This document shows positions 19,263 to 28,167 of a stretch of DNA of 64,000 nucleotides, piece after piece; the first letter of the stretch is position 1; every line of letters starts with the position of its first letter. A program made the translations under genes and the position numbers. The DNA comes from Sporocytophaga sp. Its GTDB lineage: Bacteria; Bacteroidota; Bacteroidia; Cytophagales; Cytophagaceae. The stretch covers positions 248,001-312,000 of the forward strand of contig NZ_JAGHZZ010000004.1 in NCBI RefSeq assembly GCF_017745095.1, given 5' to 3'. The notes below the pieces were generated by a model, which saw only the letters and a program-made list of their open reading frames with translations, was not told where the DNA came from and made no database searches.

Positions 19263-19453
19263 AACGAATTAATGCTTAATTTTAAAATCCACTTCTTCTT
19301 AAAATTGAAAAGGAGTGAAAAAAAAACTAATATTGCTCCCGAGATTTAAGAAGGTATTCGACCCAAAGATAAACTAAATAAAGTTTAAAAAGTTGAAGTC
19401 CGGAAGAATCTGAAATTTTAATTAAAATACAAAACGTTCTTTACAATTCTGCG

Positions 19454-20623
19454 ATGTTAAACAGGAGGCTATTACGAGTAAAAGTGATGCAAACGCTCTA
19501 TGCGCTAAGTCAGTCTGAGGTGTCAAATTTTGAGCTGGGAAAAGATTACATGGATGAAAAATTTGCTCCGGATCTTAATGCACCGGAAAGGCCAGATTAC
19601 GAGAAACTTCATAAGCAAAAGGAGCACGCCAAAAAAGTATACGAAAGAAGTTTTTTACACCAGAGTGTTATTGATACTGAGTCAGATCCTGAAGTAAAAG
19701 TTGCAGTCCTAAATGCAAGAAATGAATTCAAAAAGCAGGTCGACAAAGACCGCAAGTATTTCAGGGTTTTGCTGGGGGAAAACGTTAATTCAATCTATGA
19801 GAGATACATCAAATTCTTGATGTTGCCATATAAAATCGCAGAAGAGGCAGAATTTAACTTTAACAAGAATAAAAATAAATTTATCATTACTCCTGAAGAT
19901 GCCCTCAACGAAATCAAACTGAAACAAAATAAATTAGTTGAGGCTTTAGCTTTGAATAAACATATTGAGGCAGCAAGAATCAAAAAGAACATCAGCTGGA
20001 GAGAAGGGGAAATAGCAAGTATTTATAGAGATATTGTACGTCCTGATAAGGAATATCGCGATTATCTTATGAAACCTTCTGATTTTGAAACTGATAAAGC
20101 GTTTATTCTTTACCTATTAAAAACTCTTATATTCAAAAGTAAAATTGTTGATGGCTTTTTTGAAGAGGGAGATATTTATTGGACAGAAGATAAATCTATC
20201 ATAAAAAGTCTGGTAATTAAAACTCTTAAAGAAATAGAGGAGGACAAATCAGAAGATTTCGAGCTTCTGGAAATTTCCGGAAACTGGGAAGAAGATCAGG
20301 AGTTTTACAGAGAACTTTATGATAAAACAGTTGCTGATGAAGAGGAGTTAGAGAAACTGGTTGAGGATAAAATTAAAAACTGGGATATCGAAAGACTAGC
20401 CGCTACAGATAAAATTATCCTTAAACTGGCAATCGGTGAAATGATACATTTTCCTAGTATTCCTGTGAAAGTAACCATTAATGAGTATATTGAAATATCA
20501 AAAGAATACAGTACTCCTAAAAGCAAGCAATTTGTAAACGGTGTACTTGATAAGGTTTCCGAAGAGTTGGTAAAGTCAGGAGTGATTAAGAAAAGCGGAA
20601 GAGGTTTGATAGACAATAAATAA
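19454..20623 (+). CDS. nusB: Transcription antitermination factor NusB, long form
   Basis: A 389-residue NusB, against about 140 in E. coli. The two halves of the NusB fold are at the ends: NRRLLRVKVMQTLYAL (3-18) and the C-terminal block from about 300, IERLAATDKIILKLAIGEM ... INEYIEISKEYSTPKSKQF. The roughly 280-residue middle is helical and charged and contains no domain I recognise. Long NusB is usual in Bacteroidota. NusB with NusE (S10) binds boxA RNA for rRNA antitermination. The start at 19454 gives the expected N-terminus. It is followed by a repeat-rich spacer. Confidence 0.92.
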   Translation: MLNRRLLRVKVMQTLYALSQSEVSNFELGKDYMDEKFAPDLNAPERPDYEKLHKQKEHAKKVYERSFLHQSVIDTESDPEVKVAVLNARNEFKKQVDKDRKYFRVLLGENVNSIYERYIKFLMLPYKIAEEAEFNFNKNKNKFIITPEDALNEIKLKQNKLVEALALNKHIEAARIKKNISWREGEIASIYRDIVRPDKEYRDYLMKPSDFETDKAFILYLLKTLIFKSKIVDGFFEEGDIYWTEDKSIIKSLVIKTLKEIEEDKSEDFELLEISGNWEEDQEFYRELYDKTVADEEELEKLVEDKIKNWDIERLAATDKIILKLAIGEMIHFPSIPVKVTINEYIEISKEYSTPKSKQFVNGVLDKVSEELVKSGVIKKSGRGLIDNK

Positions 20624-20635
20624 GTTTTAAGTGGT

Positions 20636-20832
20636 AAGTTTTAAGTAAAAAGCTAAAAGCTAAAAGCGTAAAGCTTAAAGTTTTATTTAAGCCCCTTAGG
20701 GGGTGATATTCTGTCAGCATAGGGTGGAGCCCTATGCATGATTTAAGCTCGGCTAAAGTTGAAGTATTTAGGGAAATCTTTTAAGCTTTCTGTTTTTTGC
20801 TTTTAGCTTTCTGCTTTCCACTTTTAGCTTTT
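20636..20832. repeat. Composite repeat element: inverted AGCTTTT arrays around a palindromic core
   Basis: The left arm (about 20636-20682) has several AAAGCTAAAAGC-type units and the right arm (about 20776-20832) has the complementary GCTTTTAGCTTTCTGC-type units, so the arms can pair. Between them lie a GCCCCTTAGGGG-type short palindrome and a perfect 8-base palindrome, GCATAGGG (20717-20724) with CCCTATGC (20730-20737). No gene is present. It may act as the nusB terminator or be a non-autonomous mobile repeat. Confidence 0.6.
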
Positions 20833-20873
20833 AGAAGAAGACAAAAAATTTCAAATAATAAATTTGTATTGAC

Positions 20874-21173
20874 ATGAGCAAAAGTTCTAAAACCTTCCTG
20901 GCTTTTCTGGCCGGTGCTACAGCAGGCGCAATCATTGGTATCCTTTACGCTCCCGACAAAGGAAAAAATACCAGAGATAAATTAAGTTTTCAGCTTGATA
21001 AGTATAAAACCAAACTTCAGGAACTTATTGCTCAATTAATGGAAGAAAAAGATTTGCCTCATACTGCGGCAAGAGCTGAAGGGCAAAAGGTAATCAATGA
21101 TACAAAAGTTAGAGCGGAGGAGCTTCTGGGAGATGTGGAAAGTCTGATTGATCAGATAAAAGGTCGTAAGTAA
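20874..21173 (+). CDS. YtxH domain-containing protein
   Basis: A 99-residue protein with one N-terminal transmembrane or hairpin segment (FLAFLAGATAGAIIGILYAPDKG, of which LAGATAGAIIGILYAPDKG is the YtxH signature) and a long amphipathic helix of about 65 residues rich in Lys, Glu and Leu. YtxH proteins are general-stress or gas-vesicle-associated proteins with unclear biochemistry. It is followed after 30 bases by the isocitrate dehydrogenase gene. A -7 type element TAAATTTG (20859-20866) lies just upstream without a clear -33 partner. Confidence 0.85.
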   Translation: MSKSSKTFLAFLAGATAGAIIGILYAPDKGKNTRDKLSFQLDKYKTKLQELIAQLMEEKDLPHTAARAEGQKVINDTKVRAEELLGDVESLIDQIKGRK

Positions 21174-21203
21174 TTTTTAATAAGGTCCCTAAATTTTTAA
21201 TTT

Positions 21204-22205
21204 ATGAAGAAGCTGGTTACTCTAATTCCGGGCGATGGAATAGGCCCGGAAATCGTTGAATCCGTTAAGGATATTTTCAGTGCAGCTGGCGCCCCGATTG
21301 ACTGGGAGGAAATCAACGCAGGCCAAATTTCTGTCGACAAAGGCGGAAAATTAATACCTGATGAGTTGATTGCTTCTTTAAAAAAGAATAAGATCGGTTT
21401 GAAAGGTCCGATTACAACTCCCGTAGGGAAAGGTTTTAAAAGTATCAATGTTCAGCTTCGTCAGCTGTTTGATCTTTATGCCAATATCAGACCTTGCAAA
21501 AACATTCCAGGATTGGTTACCAAATTCTCCAATGTAGATTTAGTCATTGTTAGAGAAAATACAGAAGGACTTTATTCAGGGTTGGAATTTTACGACGAAC
21601 GTCTGGGGATCTCAGATTCAATCGCTCGAGTAACTAAAGCAGGGTGTTATCAGATTGTGAAAGAGGCTTTTGAATACGCTAAAAATAACGGGCGTAAAAA
21701 AGTTACTTTAGTACATAAAGCAAATATCCTTAAACATGCTGGTGCGCTCTTCCTTCAGGCTGGCGAAGAGATTGCCAAACAATATCCAGATATTCAAAAA
21801 GACGAAGTTATTATCGATAACATGTGTATGCAGCTGGTTGTAAGACCAGAGAAGTTTGACGTTATTGTTACCACCAATCTTTTTGGAGATATCCTTTCAG
21901 ATCTTTGTGCTGGTCTGGTCGGTGGTCTGGGAATTGTTGCAGGATCTAATATCGGCAAAGAAGCTTCAATTTTTGAAGCTGTTCATGGTTCGGCTCCGGA
22001 TATAGCCGGTAAAGGCATCGCTAATCCTACTGCAATTCTTAAGTCAGCTGTGATGATGCTTGAACACATGGGTGAACAAACCATCGCCAAAAAAATCGAC
22101 AAAGCTCTTGATCTTACACTTTCTGTTAAAGAGCAGTGTACCGGTGATCTTGGTGGAAAAGCTTCGACCAAAGAATTTACTAAAAATGTCATAAAGAACC
22201 TTTAA
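21204..22205 (+). CDS. Isocitrate dehydrogenase, NAD-type (isocitrate/isopropylmalate dehydrogenase family)
   Basis: A 333-residue member of the decarboxylating beta-hydroxyacid dehydrogenase family, closest in appearance to NAD-dependent isocitrate dehydrogenase (IDH3-like). Signatures: LIPGDGIGPEIV at the start, the substrate loop GFKSINVQLRQLFDLYANIRPCKN with a Ser where isocitrate enzymes bind the gamma-carboxylate, VIVRENTEGLYSGLE, and the metal-binding region TTNLFGDILSDLCAGLVGG with its aspartates. The C-terminal HGSAPDIAGKGIANPTA block binds the nucleotide. It catalyses isocitrate to 2-oxoglutarate in the TCA cycle. Isopropylmalate or homoisocitrate specificity is less likely but not excluded. 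Confidence 0.88.
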   Translation: MKKLVTLIPGDGIGPEIVESVKDIFSAAGAPIDWEEINAGQISVDKGGKLIPDELIASLKKNKIGLKGPITTPVGKGFKSINVQLRQLFDLYANIRPCKNIPGLVTKFSNVDLVIVRENTEGLYSGLEFYDERLGISDSIARVTKAGCYQIVKEAFEYAKNNGRKKVTLVHKANILKHAGALFLQAGEEIAKQYPDIQKDEVIIDNMCMQLVVRPEKFDVIVTTNLFGDILSDLCAGLVGGLGIVAGSNIGKEASIFEAVHGSAPDIAGKGIANPTAILKSAVMMLEHMGEQTIAKKIDKALDLTLSVKEQCTGDLGGKASTKEFTKNVIKNL

Positions 22206-22232
22206 TACATTTTAATAACCAACACACCTAAT

Positions 22233-22739
22233 ATGAAACGCGCTTTTAAACTAATTTTTTCTTTGAGTCTGGCAGGAGCGTTAATGCTTTCTGCATGCGA
22301 AAAGAAAGGTGAAGAATCAACAGGAACTTCTGAATCAACTGAATCTTCTGCAAACGGAGATTCTACTGAAGGAAAAAAGGAGGAACAACTTGCTACTACT
22401 CAAATATCTTTTGCTGAAAGCAGCCATAATTTCGGTAAAATCAATGAAGGAGAAATTGTAGAACACACATTTATTTTCAAAAATACCGGAACAGCACCTC
22501 TTATCATTAGAGACGCCAAGGCTTCTTGCGGATGCACTATTCCTGAATGGACAAAAGAACCAGTACAGCCAGGACAAGAAGGAAAATTGGAAGTGAAATA
22601 CAATAGCTCTGGAAAAGAAGGAAAAATCAATAAAACAGTAACTGTATTTGCCAATACAGAGCCTGCAGAAACAAAGCTTGAAATCGAGGCAGAAGTACTT
22701 ACCAAGAAGAATTTGTCTGGTCCGTTTAAAAACCAATAA
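22233..22739 (+). CDS. DUF1573 lipoprotein
   Basis: A 168-residue lipoprotein: signal peptide with lipobox LSAC (Cys22), a Ser/Thr/Glu-rich linker (about 24-52) and one DUF1573 domain (about 55-155) with FGKINEGEIVEHTFIFKNTG and KASCGCTIPEW, an immunoglobulin-like fold with a conserved CGC pair. The residues after the cysteine (EKKGEE) are charged, so surface exposure is possible. Function of DUF1573 is unknown. It lies between the isocitrate dehydrogenase and yajC, all on one strand with short gaps, probably one operon. Confidence 0.88.
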   Translation: MKRAFKLIFSLSLAGALMLSACEKKGEESTGTSESTESSANGDSTEGKKEEQLATTQISFAESSHNFGKINEGEIVEHTFIFKNTGTAPLIIRDAKASCGCTIPEWTKEPVQPGQEGKLEVKYNSSGKEGKINKTVTVFANTEPAETKLEIEAEVLTKKNLSGPFKNQ

Positions 22740-22768
22740 AACCTAAATATTACATTACAAATTTAATT

Positions 22769-23095
22769 ATGAACCTAAACATTTTATTGCAAGCGCAACA
22801 AGGAGGAGATCAGTGGGTATCTCTTGTTTTTTTCGGCGTTATCATTGTGGTATTTTATTTCTTTATGATCAGACCGCAACAGAAAAAGTCAAAAGAACAA
22901 AAGGAATTTAGAGACAGCGTAAAGAAAGGCGATGATGTTGTTACAATTGGCGGCCTTCATGGTAAAGTTTCCAGTGTTGAAAGTGACGATACAATCATTC
23001 TGGAAGTAGATAAAGGAGTGAAACTTAAATTTGAAAGATCAGCAATCTCAGCTGAGGCAACTAAAAGAACTCAGGCTCCTGCTGCCAAATCTTAA
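22769..23095 (+). CDS. yajC: Preprotein translocase subunit YajC
   Basis: A 108-residue YajC, the small accessory membrane protein of the SecDF-YajC complex. One transmembrane helix (about 17-35) ends in the family signature FFMIRPQQKKSKEQKEF. The soluble domain has the expected GDDVVTIGGLHGKV strand pair. Length is normal. It is followed after 5 bases by the YbbR-like gene, and this yajC-ybbR-coaE order is common in Bacteroidota. Confidence 0.95.
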   Translation: MNLNILLQAQQGGDQWVSLVFFGVIIVVFYFFMIRPQQKKSKEQKEFRDSVKKGDDVVTIGGLHGKVSSVESDDTIILEVDKGVKLKFERSAISAEATKRTQAPAAKS

Positions 23096-23100
23096 TTCGA

Positions 23101-24036
23101 TTGAGTAAAGGTAAGTTCATATTGGGTATAAAAGCTGACTGGCGAGCAGTAATACTATGTATTGTAGCAGCTAGTACATTCTGGTTTTTAAACGCTATGA
23201 ATGATGATTACACTTCCAATATTACTTATCCTGTAATATTTGACTATCCAGAGGACAAACTGGTAGCTGTCGAGAAACTTCCATCCAAAATCAGAATCAA
23301 TGCATCTGGTTATGGATGGAATTTTTTTAGAAAAACTTTTTGGTTTAAAACGACTCCCATTCATATTGAAATCAAGAGAGTGCCTAAGAAGAAATATATG
23401 TCTTCTGAGCAGCTCTATCAGGTAGTGAGCCAACAGCTGGATGATCTGAAGGTTAATTATGTTCTTACTGATTCTTTGTACTTGCCATTTGAAAAACTGA
23501 GAAAAAAGAAAGTTGTAATAACTGCGGATACTTCAAAAATATCTATGGCTCCAGGCTATATGATTGTTGGTCCTATAAAAATTTTTCCCGATACTCTAAC
23601 TGTACGCGGCGGCTATTCTCAGGTAAAAGAGTTTCCTGACACTTTAAACCTCTTTATCCCTCAAACAAATATTTCATCTTCTTATGATGAGGATGTGAAA
23701 ACCGAAATTTCTTATTCTCCTGAGATTGTTCTCAGCGTACCTAAGGTTAAAGTCAAATTTGAAGTAGAAAAGGTTCACAAAGAGAATATTGTTCTTTCAC
23801 TCCAGAAAGTAAATTTTCCGGAAGGAAAAAAGTTGTCTGAGAAAACTATCATTTTGTCTTACTTCGTTAATAAAAATTCCAGAAACCAAGCTAAAGAAGA
23901 AGATTTTAAAGTGATCATAGATTATAATAAATTGAATAAGGATAAGACGATTAAAGCGAAACTTATTAAGAAACCTTCTTTTGTTTACCGCTATTATTTC
24001 ACTCCCGCTTTTATTAAAGTAAGCGATGAAGAATAA
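23101..24036 (+). CDS. YbbR-like domain protein
   Basis: A 311-residue protein with an N-terminal membrane anchor (about 15-31, AVILCIVAASTFWFLNA) and an extracytoplasmic part containing YbbR-like repeats (about 38-115 and 150-215; VRGGYSQVKEFPDTLNL). Firmicute YbbR/CdaR regulates the diadenylate cyclase CdaA, but no cyclase gene is seen here, so the role is open. The start is TTG, 5 bases after the yajC stop; no in-frame ATG precedes the membrane anchor. It overlaps coaE by 11 bases. Confidence 0.82.
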   Translation: MSKGKFILGIKADWRAVILCIVAASTFWFLNAMNDDYTSNITYPVIFDYPEDKLVAVEKLPSKIRINASGYGWNFFRKTFWFKTTPIHIEIKRVPKKKYMSSEQLYQVVSQQLDDLKVNYVLTDSLYLPFEKLRKKKVVITADTSKISMAPGYMIVGPIKIFPDTLTVRGGYSQVKEFPDTLNLFIPQTNISSSYDEDVKTEISYSPEIVLSVPKVKVKFEVEKVHKENIVLSLQKVNFPEGKKLSEKTIILSYFVNKNSRNQAKEEDFKVIIDYNKLNKDKTIKAKLIKKPSFVYRYYFTPAFIKVSDEE

Positions 24037-24622
24037 GCAGATTCTAAAAATAGGAATTACCGGTGGCATAGGCAGCGGCAAAACAACCGTAAGCAAGGTG
24101 TTTTCTGTATTAGGTATTCCAATTTATTATGCCGATGATAGAGCTAAATGGTTGATGGAAAACAAAACGGAAGTGATTGAAGGTATATCATCGCTTTTCG
24201 GAAAAGAAGCTTATACATCTGGAAAACTTAATAGGTCATTTATTTCTTCAAAAGCATTTCATAATCCTGCTTTGCTTGAACAACTCAATGCAATTGTGCA
24301 TCCAGCTGTAGGAAAAGATTATGCTGAATGGCATTCGTCACAAACAAACGTTCCTTATACCCTTAAAGAAGCAGCATTACTTTTTGAAGCAGGCTCTTAC
24401 AAAGATCTTGATAAAACCATTCTGGTATTGTCACCAGAAAATCTTAGAATAAGAAGGATAATAAAAAGAGATCCTTTCAGAACACAGGAAGATATCAAAG
24501 CTATTCTTGAAAGACAGATGAAAGATGAGGAAAAGCAAAAGCTGGCAGATTTTTATATTCTGAACGATGAAGTTCATCTGGTTATTCCACAAGTTGTTAA
24601 GATTCACGGAGAACTAAGCTAA
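24026..24622 (+). CDS. coaE: Dephospho-CoA kinase
   Basis: A 198-residue P-loop kinase carrying out the last step of coenzyme A synthesis, phosphorylating the 3'-OH of dephospho-CoA. The P-loop GGIGSGKT is at 13-20, the lid and CoA-binding blocks include YYADDRAKWLM and IVHPAVGKDY, and LLFEAGSYKDLDK follows. Length is normal. It overlaps the YbbR-like gene by 11 bases, so it belongs to the yajC operon. A 10-base inverted repeat follows the stop. Confidence 0.95.
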   Translation: MKNKQILKIGITGGIGSGKTTVSKVFSVLGIPIYYADDRAKWLMENKTEVIEGISSLFGKEAYTSGKLNRSFISSKAFHNPALLEQLNAIVHPAVGKDYAEWHSSQTNVPYTLKEAALLFEAGSYKDLDKTILVLSPENLRIRRIIKRDPFRTQEDIKAILERQMKDEEKQKLADFYILNDEVHLVIPQVVKIHGELS

Positions 24623-24644
24623 ATCATTTTTTCAAAACCAGGAT

Positions 24645-24673
24645 TTGGTTAAATTTGTCAACCATTTAACCAA
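24645..24673. promoter_or_regulatory. 10-base inverted repeat before the 24680 gene
   Basis: TTGGTTAAAT (24645-24654) and ATTTAACCAA (24664-24673) are perfect complements 9 bases apart, ending 6 bases before the next start codon. It could be an operator or an RNA hairpin that hides the ribosome-binding region; a T run for termination is absent. Confidence 0.5.
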
Positions 24674-24679
24674 TTTACT

Positions 24680-26242
24680 ATGAGATTTTTATTAACGATC
24701 CTGATACTATTGTCAGGACTAACTTTACAAGTGCATTCACAAACCCTTTTATTAAACAAGGAATTCGGGTTAGGAAGCCCATACAGCGAGCCAGATGGAA
24801 GAAATGATATTGTCCGTATTTCCGAAACGGATTTTATTACACTTGCAAAAGTCAAAGGAAACCAGTCTGGGAAATCTGAATTTTCTCTTGAAAGATATAA
24901 TCAGGAATTAAATTCTATATGGAAGATAAATCTGAATGTGGAGACTTATGAAGATTATAAAGACCTTTATTATAATGGTAAAGACTTGGTTTTACTTTCT
25001 GTAATTCATAATGAAGCAGAGAAGAAGACCAAAATGGAAGCTTATGGTTTTGACATTTCCAATGGTTCCAGAATTTGGACTAAAGAACTGGAATCATTTG
25101 AGGTGGGGGATTGGGAAATGCATCCGCATAAGGGAAGAGTTAAAGAATCATTCCTTGATGTAGTATGCGAGCATGCAAATCATAATTTTGTCACTCCTTT
25201 TGAATACAAGCATAACGTTCATTTTTCTCCCGACAATAAAAAGTTCGTTTCCTATGTATTTAATTACGGAGAAAAAAATCTCACGGCAAGTGTGAGCGTT
25301 TACGACAGTCAATGCAATCTTTTGTCAAGAGGAAAGGTTGGCATAGATAATGATTTCGTTAACAATGGTATTTATGTAGACAATGAAGGCTTAGTTTATC
25401 TGATCAATGTAAACAACTTTGGGAAAGTTAATTTTATCAGATACAGTCTTGTTACCAAAGATTTTGATATCATAGAGTTTCCAGGATCAAATCATCAGAA
25501 GGATGATTTCCACATTTCCTTTCAGGATGACGGTATTTACATTGCCAACCTGGAGCTTTCCCAGGAGAAATTGACAGGCGTGAAATATACTAAATGCAAT
25601 TTCACAGATAAGAGTGTTGATATGATCATCTATGAAGAGTTGACGGATGACATGAAAAATGTCATAACAAAGGAGCGTAAGAAAAATAAAGACTTGAAAG
25701 GTGAGGAGAACTGGATGGATTACGACTTGACTCATTTTATTATTAATCCTGACAAATCAGTCATGATTGCTCTTGAGAAAAGAGATTTGTATGCAGACGG
25801 ATATCCTCATATCAAAAAGGATGCATTTGATAAATCTCACAATGTTGAAATCCTTGGTCATGTGCAGACAGAGGGGATTATCCTTTATTCTTTCAATAAG
25901 GATGGCGATAAACAATGGAGCAGTTACCTGGCAAAGAATCAGGTATATCCTGCAAATGACGGTTTGAATACAATTTCATTCGTTCTTGATAATTCTCCCA
26001 AAGATCATATTCGCATCCTTTATGCCTCAACAGAGGGAATGGATGCAGCTCCCCACTCTATCAATATGGTTTCATTTGACCGGAAGTCTGGCAAGATCAT
26101 AAAAAATATTGTATTGCCTAATCAGGATAAATTGGTTCTGGTGAGGGATTATACACTCTTTTTGGATGAGTCTAATATAGTATTGGTAGGGAAGAAAGGT
26201 TTATTGGGTAAATCATCTTCCATAGCTAAATTTAAGCTTTAG
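24680..26242 (+). CDS. Secreted protein of unknown function
   Basis: A 520-residue protein with a clear signal peptide (about 1-20, ending LQVHSQ). The mature part is rich in beta-strand patterns with repeated motifs such as DSQCNLLSRGKVG, YNQELNSIWKINLN and FNKDGDKQWSSYL, which look like propeller blades of the kind found in secreted Bacteroidota proteins. There is no sorting domain, lipobox or catalytic motif that I recognise. The start is preceded by a hairpin at 24645-24673. The gene may be a separate unit after coaE. Confidence 0.72.
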   Translation: MRFLLTILILLSGLTLQVHSQTLLLNKEFGLGSPYSEPDGRNDIVRISETDFITLAKVKGNQSGKSEFSLERYNQELNSIWKINLNVETYEDYKDLYYNGKDLVLLSVIHNEAEKKTKMEAYGFDISNGSRIWTKELESFEVGDWEMHPHKGRVKESFLDVVCEHANHNFVTPFEYKHNVHFSPDNKKFVSYVFNYGEKNLTASVSVYDSQCNLLSRGKVGIDNDFVNNGIYVDNEGLVYLINVNNFGKVNFIRYSLVTKDFDIIEFPGSNHQKDDFHISFQDDGIYIANLELSQEKLTGVKYTKCNFTDKSVDMIIYEELTDDMKNVITKERKKNKDLKGEENWMDYDLTHFIINPDKSVMIALEKRDLYADGYPHIKKDAFDKSHNVEILGHVQTEGIILYSFNKDGDKQWSSYLAKNQVYPANDGLNTISFVLDNSPKDHIRILYASTEGMDAAPHSINMVSFDRKSGKIIKNIVLPNQDKLVLVRDYTLFLDESNIVLVGKKGLLGKSSSIAKFKL

Positions 26243-26398
26243 ACAGTATTGGGAATTGCGTCGGTGGAAAGTTGTTCATGATTGAACGAATTCACGAAAA
26301 TCCTTTGTTTCCTAGATATTAACGTATATAACAATTTGACTTTCTTGAGGGTTAGATATTTAAATACGTTTTTTGAAAATTTGAAAAAGGAGGATGAG

Positions 26399-26713
26399 AT
26401 GACGCTTAAAATTAACCATGATCAGCAGTATAAAAAATTTTACATAGATATAGCTGGCCGCAGCGCAACACTTAAATATGAAAGATTTGACGGCATAATT
26501 GACCTACGTGTTTTATTTGTTCCTCAGAATTTGAGAGGCAAAGGCATCGCAAAGAAAGTGATAGAACATGTAGTGAAGTTTGCCAAAAAGAATAATTTAA
26601 AAATTAAAACGTCCTGTTCTTACATAGCCAATTACCTGATAGAGCATCCTGAGTTGAATGAGATGGTGTTGAAAAGAGAGGAATTACAAAATATTGTTTT
26701 AAGCGATAATTGA
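26399..26713 (+). CDS. Small GNAT-family N-acetyltransferase (YjdJ type)
   Basis: A 104-residue protein of the short GNAT family typified by YjdJ. The acetyl-CoA-binding block is VLFVPQNLRGKGIAKKVIEH, of which RGKGIAK is the P-loop-like element, and KIKTSCSYIANYLIEHPE carries the family end signature. Start chosen at 26399 because AAGGAGG precedes it by five bases; an in-frame ATG at 26282 would add 39 unrelated residues. Substrate is unknown. It is followed by the convergent MFS gene. Confidence 0.85.
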   Translation: MTLKINHDQQYKKFYIDIAGRSATLKYERFDGIIDLRVLFVPQNLRGKGIAKKVIEHVVKFAKKNNLKIKTSCSYIANYLIEHPELNEMVLKREELQNIVLSDN

Positions 26714-26747
26714 TTTTAATAGTTAATGTGTTTTAAGGGAAAGAAGC

Positions 26748-27989
26748 TTAGTCCAGATTAAGGGATTTAAGCTTCTTTGCTTTTATACGGGTTACTGCAA
26801 CAACAAGCAAAGTCATACAGCCACCGAAAATTACTGAAGGTACTACTCCTAAAAACCTTGCAGCTACTCCTGATTCAAATGCGCCCAGTTCATTAGATGA
26901 TCCTATGAAAATATTGTTAACTGCTGATACTCTCCCCTTCATACTTTCTGGAGTAAGTGTGTGAACTAGCGTTGACCGGATGATTACACTGATGCTGTCA
27001 AAAACTCCGCTCATAAGCAGTGCTGCAAAAGATAGCCAGAAGTTTTTGGAAACAGCAAATACAATCATTGCCAATCCAAAGCCTGCCACAGCACCTAGCA
27101 TTTTTAATCCTGCCTGTTGTTTGATTGGCTTGTATGCCATGATCACTGCCATGGTCACAGCTCCCAATGCTGGAGCTGCTCTTAGATAACCCAATGCCTG
27201 TGGACCTTCATGTAAAATGTCTTTAGCAAAAACAGGAAGTAGTGCTACTGCTCCTCCAAACAGAACGGCAAAGAGATCCAGACTGATGGCACTTAGAATA
27301 AGTTGATTGGTAAATACGAATTTGATCCCTACTTTAATTCTTTCAAATATTGAACTTGCACTTTCATCGGATGGTGGTACAGGCCTGCTTTTTACAAAAC
27401 TCATAAGAGCTATTGCAATAATCATAAGTGAAAGATCTGTAAAATAGGATATACTGATGCCGTGAAATCCATATATAAGTCCTCCTAGGGCTGGTCCTCC
27501 CACTGCAGCTGCCTGCCATGTACTGGAGTTCCAGGTGATGGCATTGGCGTAAATCTCTCTTGAAACCAACTGAGGCATAAATGAGAAAAGTGCTGGTCCG
27601 ATAAATCCTCTTGCAAATCCGCTTATGAAGATTACTATATAAATTGGCAAGGCATTATATCTGGCAAGGAATGTCGAAAGATCAGTTGTGAAATAAAACA
27701 ATGAGCCGGTACAGAAAAGTAATAAAGCCATACAGGCCACAATAATCCTTTTTCTAGGGACAATATCCGCTACGTGTCCGGCAATCAATGAAACTGAGAT
27801 AGAAGGAAGAAATTCTGCAAGTCCTATCAATCCAAGTGCAAGCGGATCTTTTGTCAGGTCATAAATCTGCCATCCTACAACTACGGTCTGCATTTGTACA
27901 GATAAAGTCAGAAATAATCTTGAAAAAATAAATAATCTGAAATCTGCTATCCTGAGGGCAGCGTAAGGGTCGTGAGTTATAACTTTCAT
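26748..27989 (-). CDS. MFS transporter (EntS-like)
   Basis: A 413-residue major facilitator with about twelve membrane segments. The first half has FRLFIFSRLFLTLSVQMQ and the loop motif GHVADIVPRKR between helices 2 and 3, as in the enterobactin-exporter-like branch; LVHTLTPESMKGRVSAVNN is also typical of that branch. It probably exports a small molecule by proton exchange; the substrate is unknown. It is divergent from the ArsR regulator at 28168, which may control it. A perfect -7 element (leftward TACATTTG, 28000-28007) lies just upstream. Confidence 0.88.
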   Translation of the reverse strand: MKVITHDPYAALRIADFRLFIFSRLFLTLSVQMQTVVVGWQIYDLTKDPLALGLIGLAEFLPSISVSLIAGHVADIVPRKRIIVACMALLLFCTGSLFYFTTDLSTFLARYNALPIYIVIFISGFARGFIGPALFSFMPQLVSREIYANAITWNSSTWQAAAVGGPALGGLIYGFHGISISYFTDLSLMIIAIALMSFVKSRPVPPSDESASSIFERIKVGIKFVFTNQLILSAISLDLFAVLFGGAVALLPVFAKDILHEGPQALGYLRAAPALGAVTMAVIMAYKPIKQQAGLKMLGAVAGFGLAMIVFAVSKNFWLSFAALLMSGVFDSISVIIRSTLVHTLTPESMKGRVSAVNNIFIGSSNELGAFESGVAARFLGVVPSVIFGGCMTLLVVAVTRIKAKKLKSLNLD

Positions 27990-28118
27990 ATTCCGATAGC
28001 AAATGTACTCAAGTTACTCTTAGAATTTACCGAAAAAGCAGGATAGAAAATATTTGTTAAAGCTGGCTGCTCTATACATATAAGGGAGAAATATTTAATT
28101 GTTATTTCAAGAAATGTA

Positions 28119-28148
28119 TTGTTTTTCTAATAAAAGAACGTAAAATTG
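28119..28148 (+). promoter_or_regulatory. Promoter of the ArsR gene at 28168
   Basis: TTG (28119-28121), 19 bases and TAAAATTG (28141-28148), near the Bacteroidota consensus, 20 bases before the start codon. Confidence 0.45.
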
Positions 28149-28167
28149 CGATATAAAATTTTTTCAT

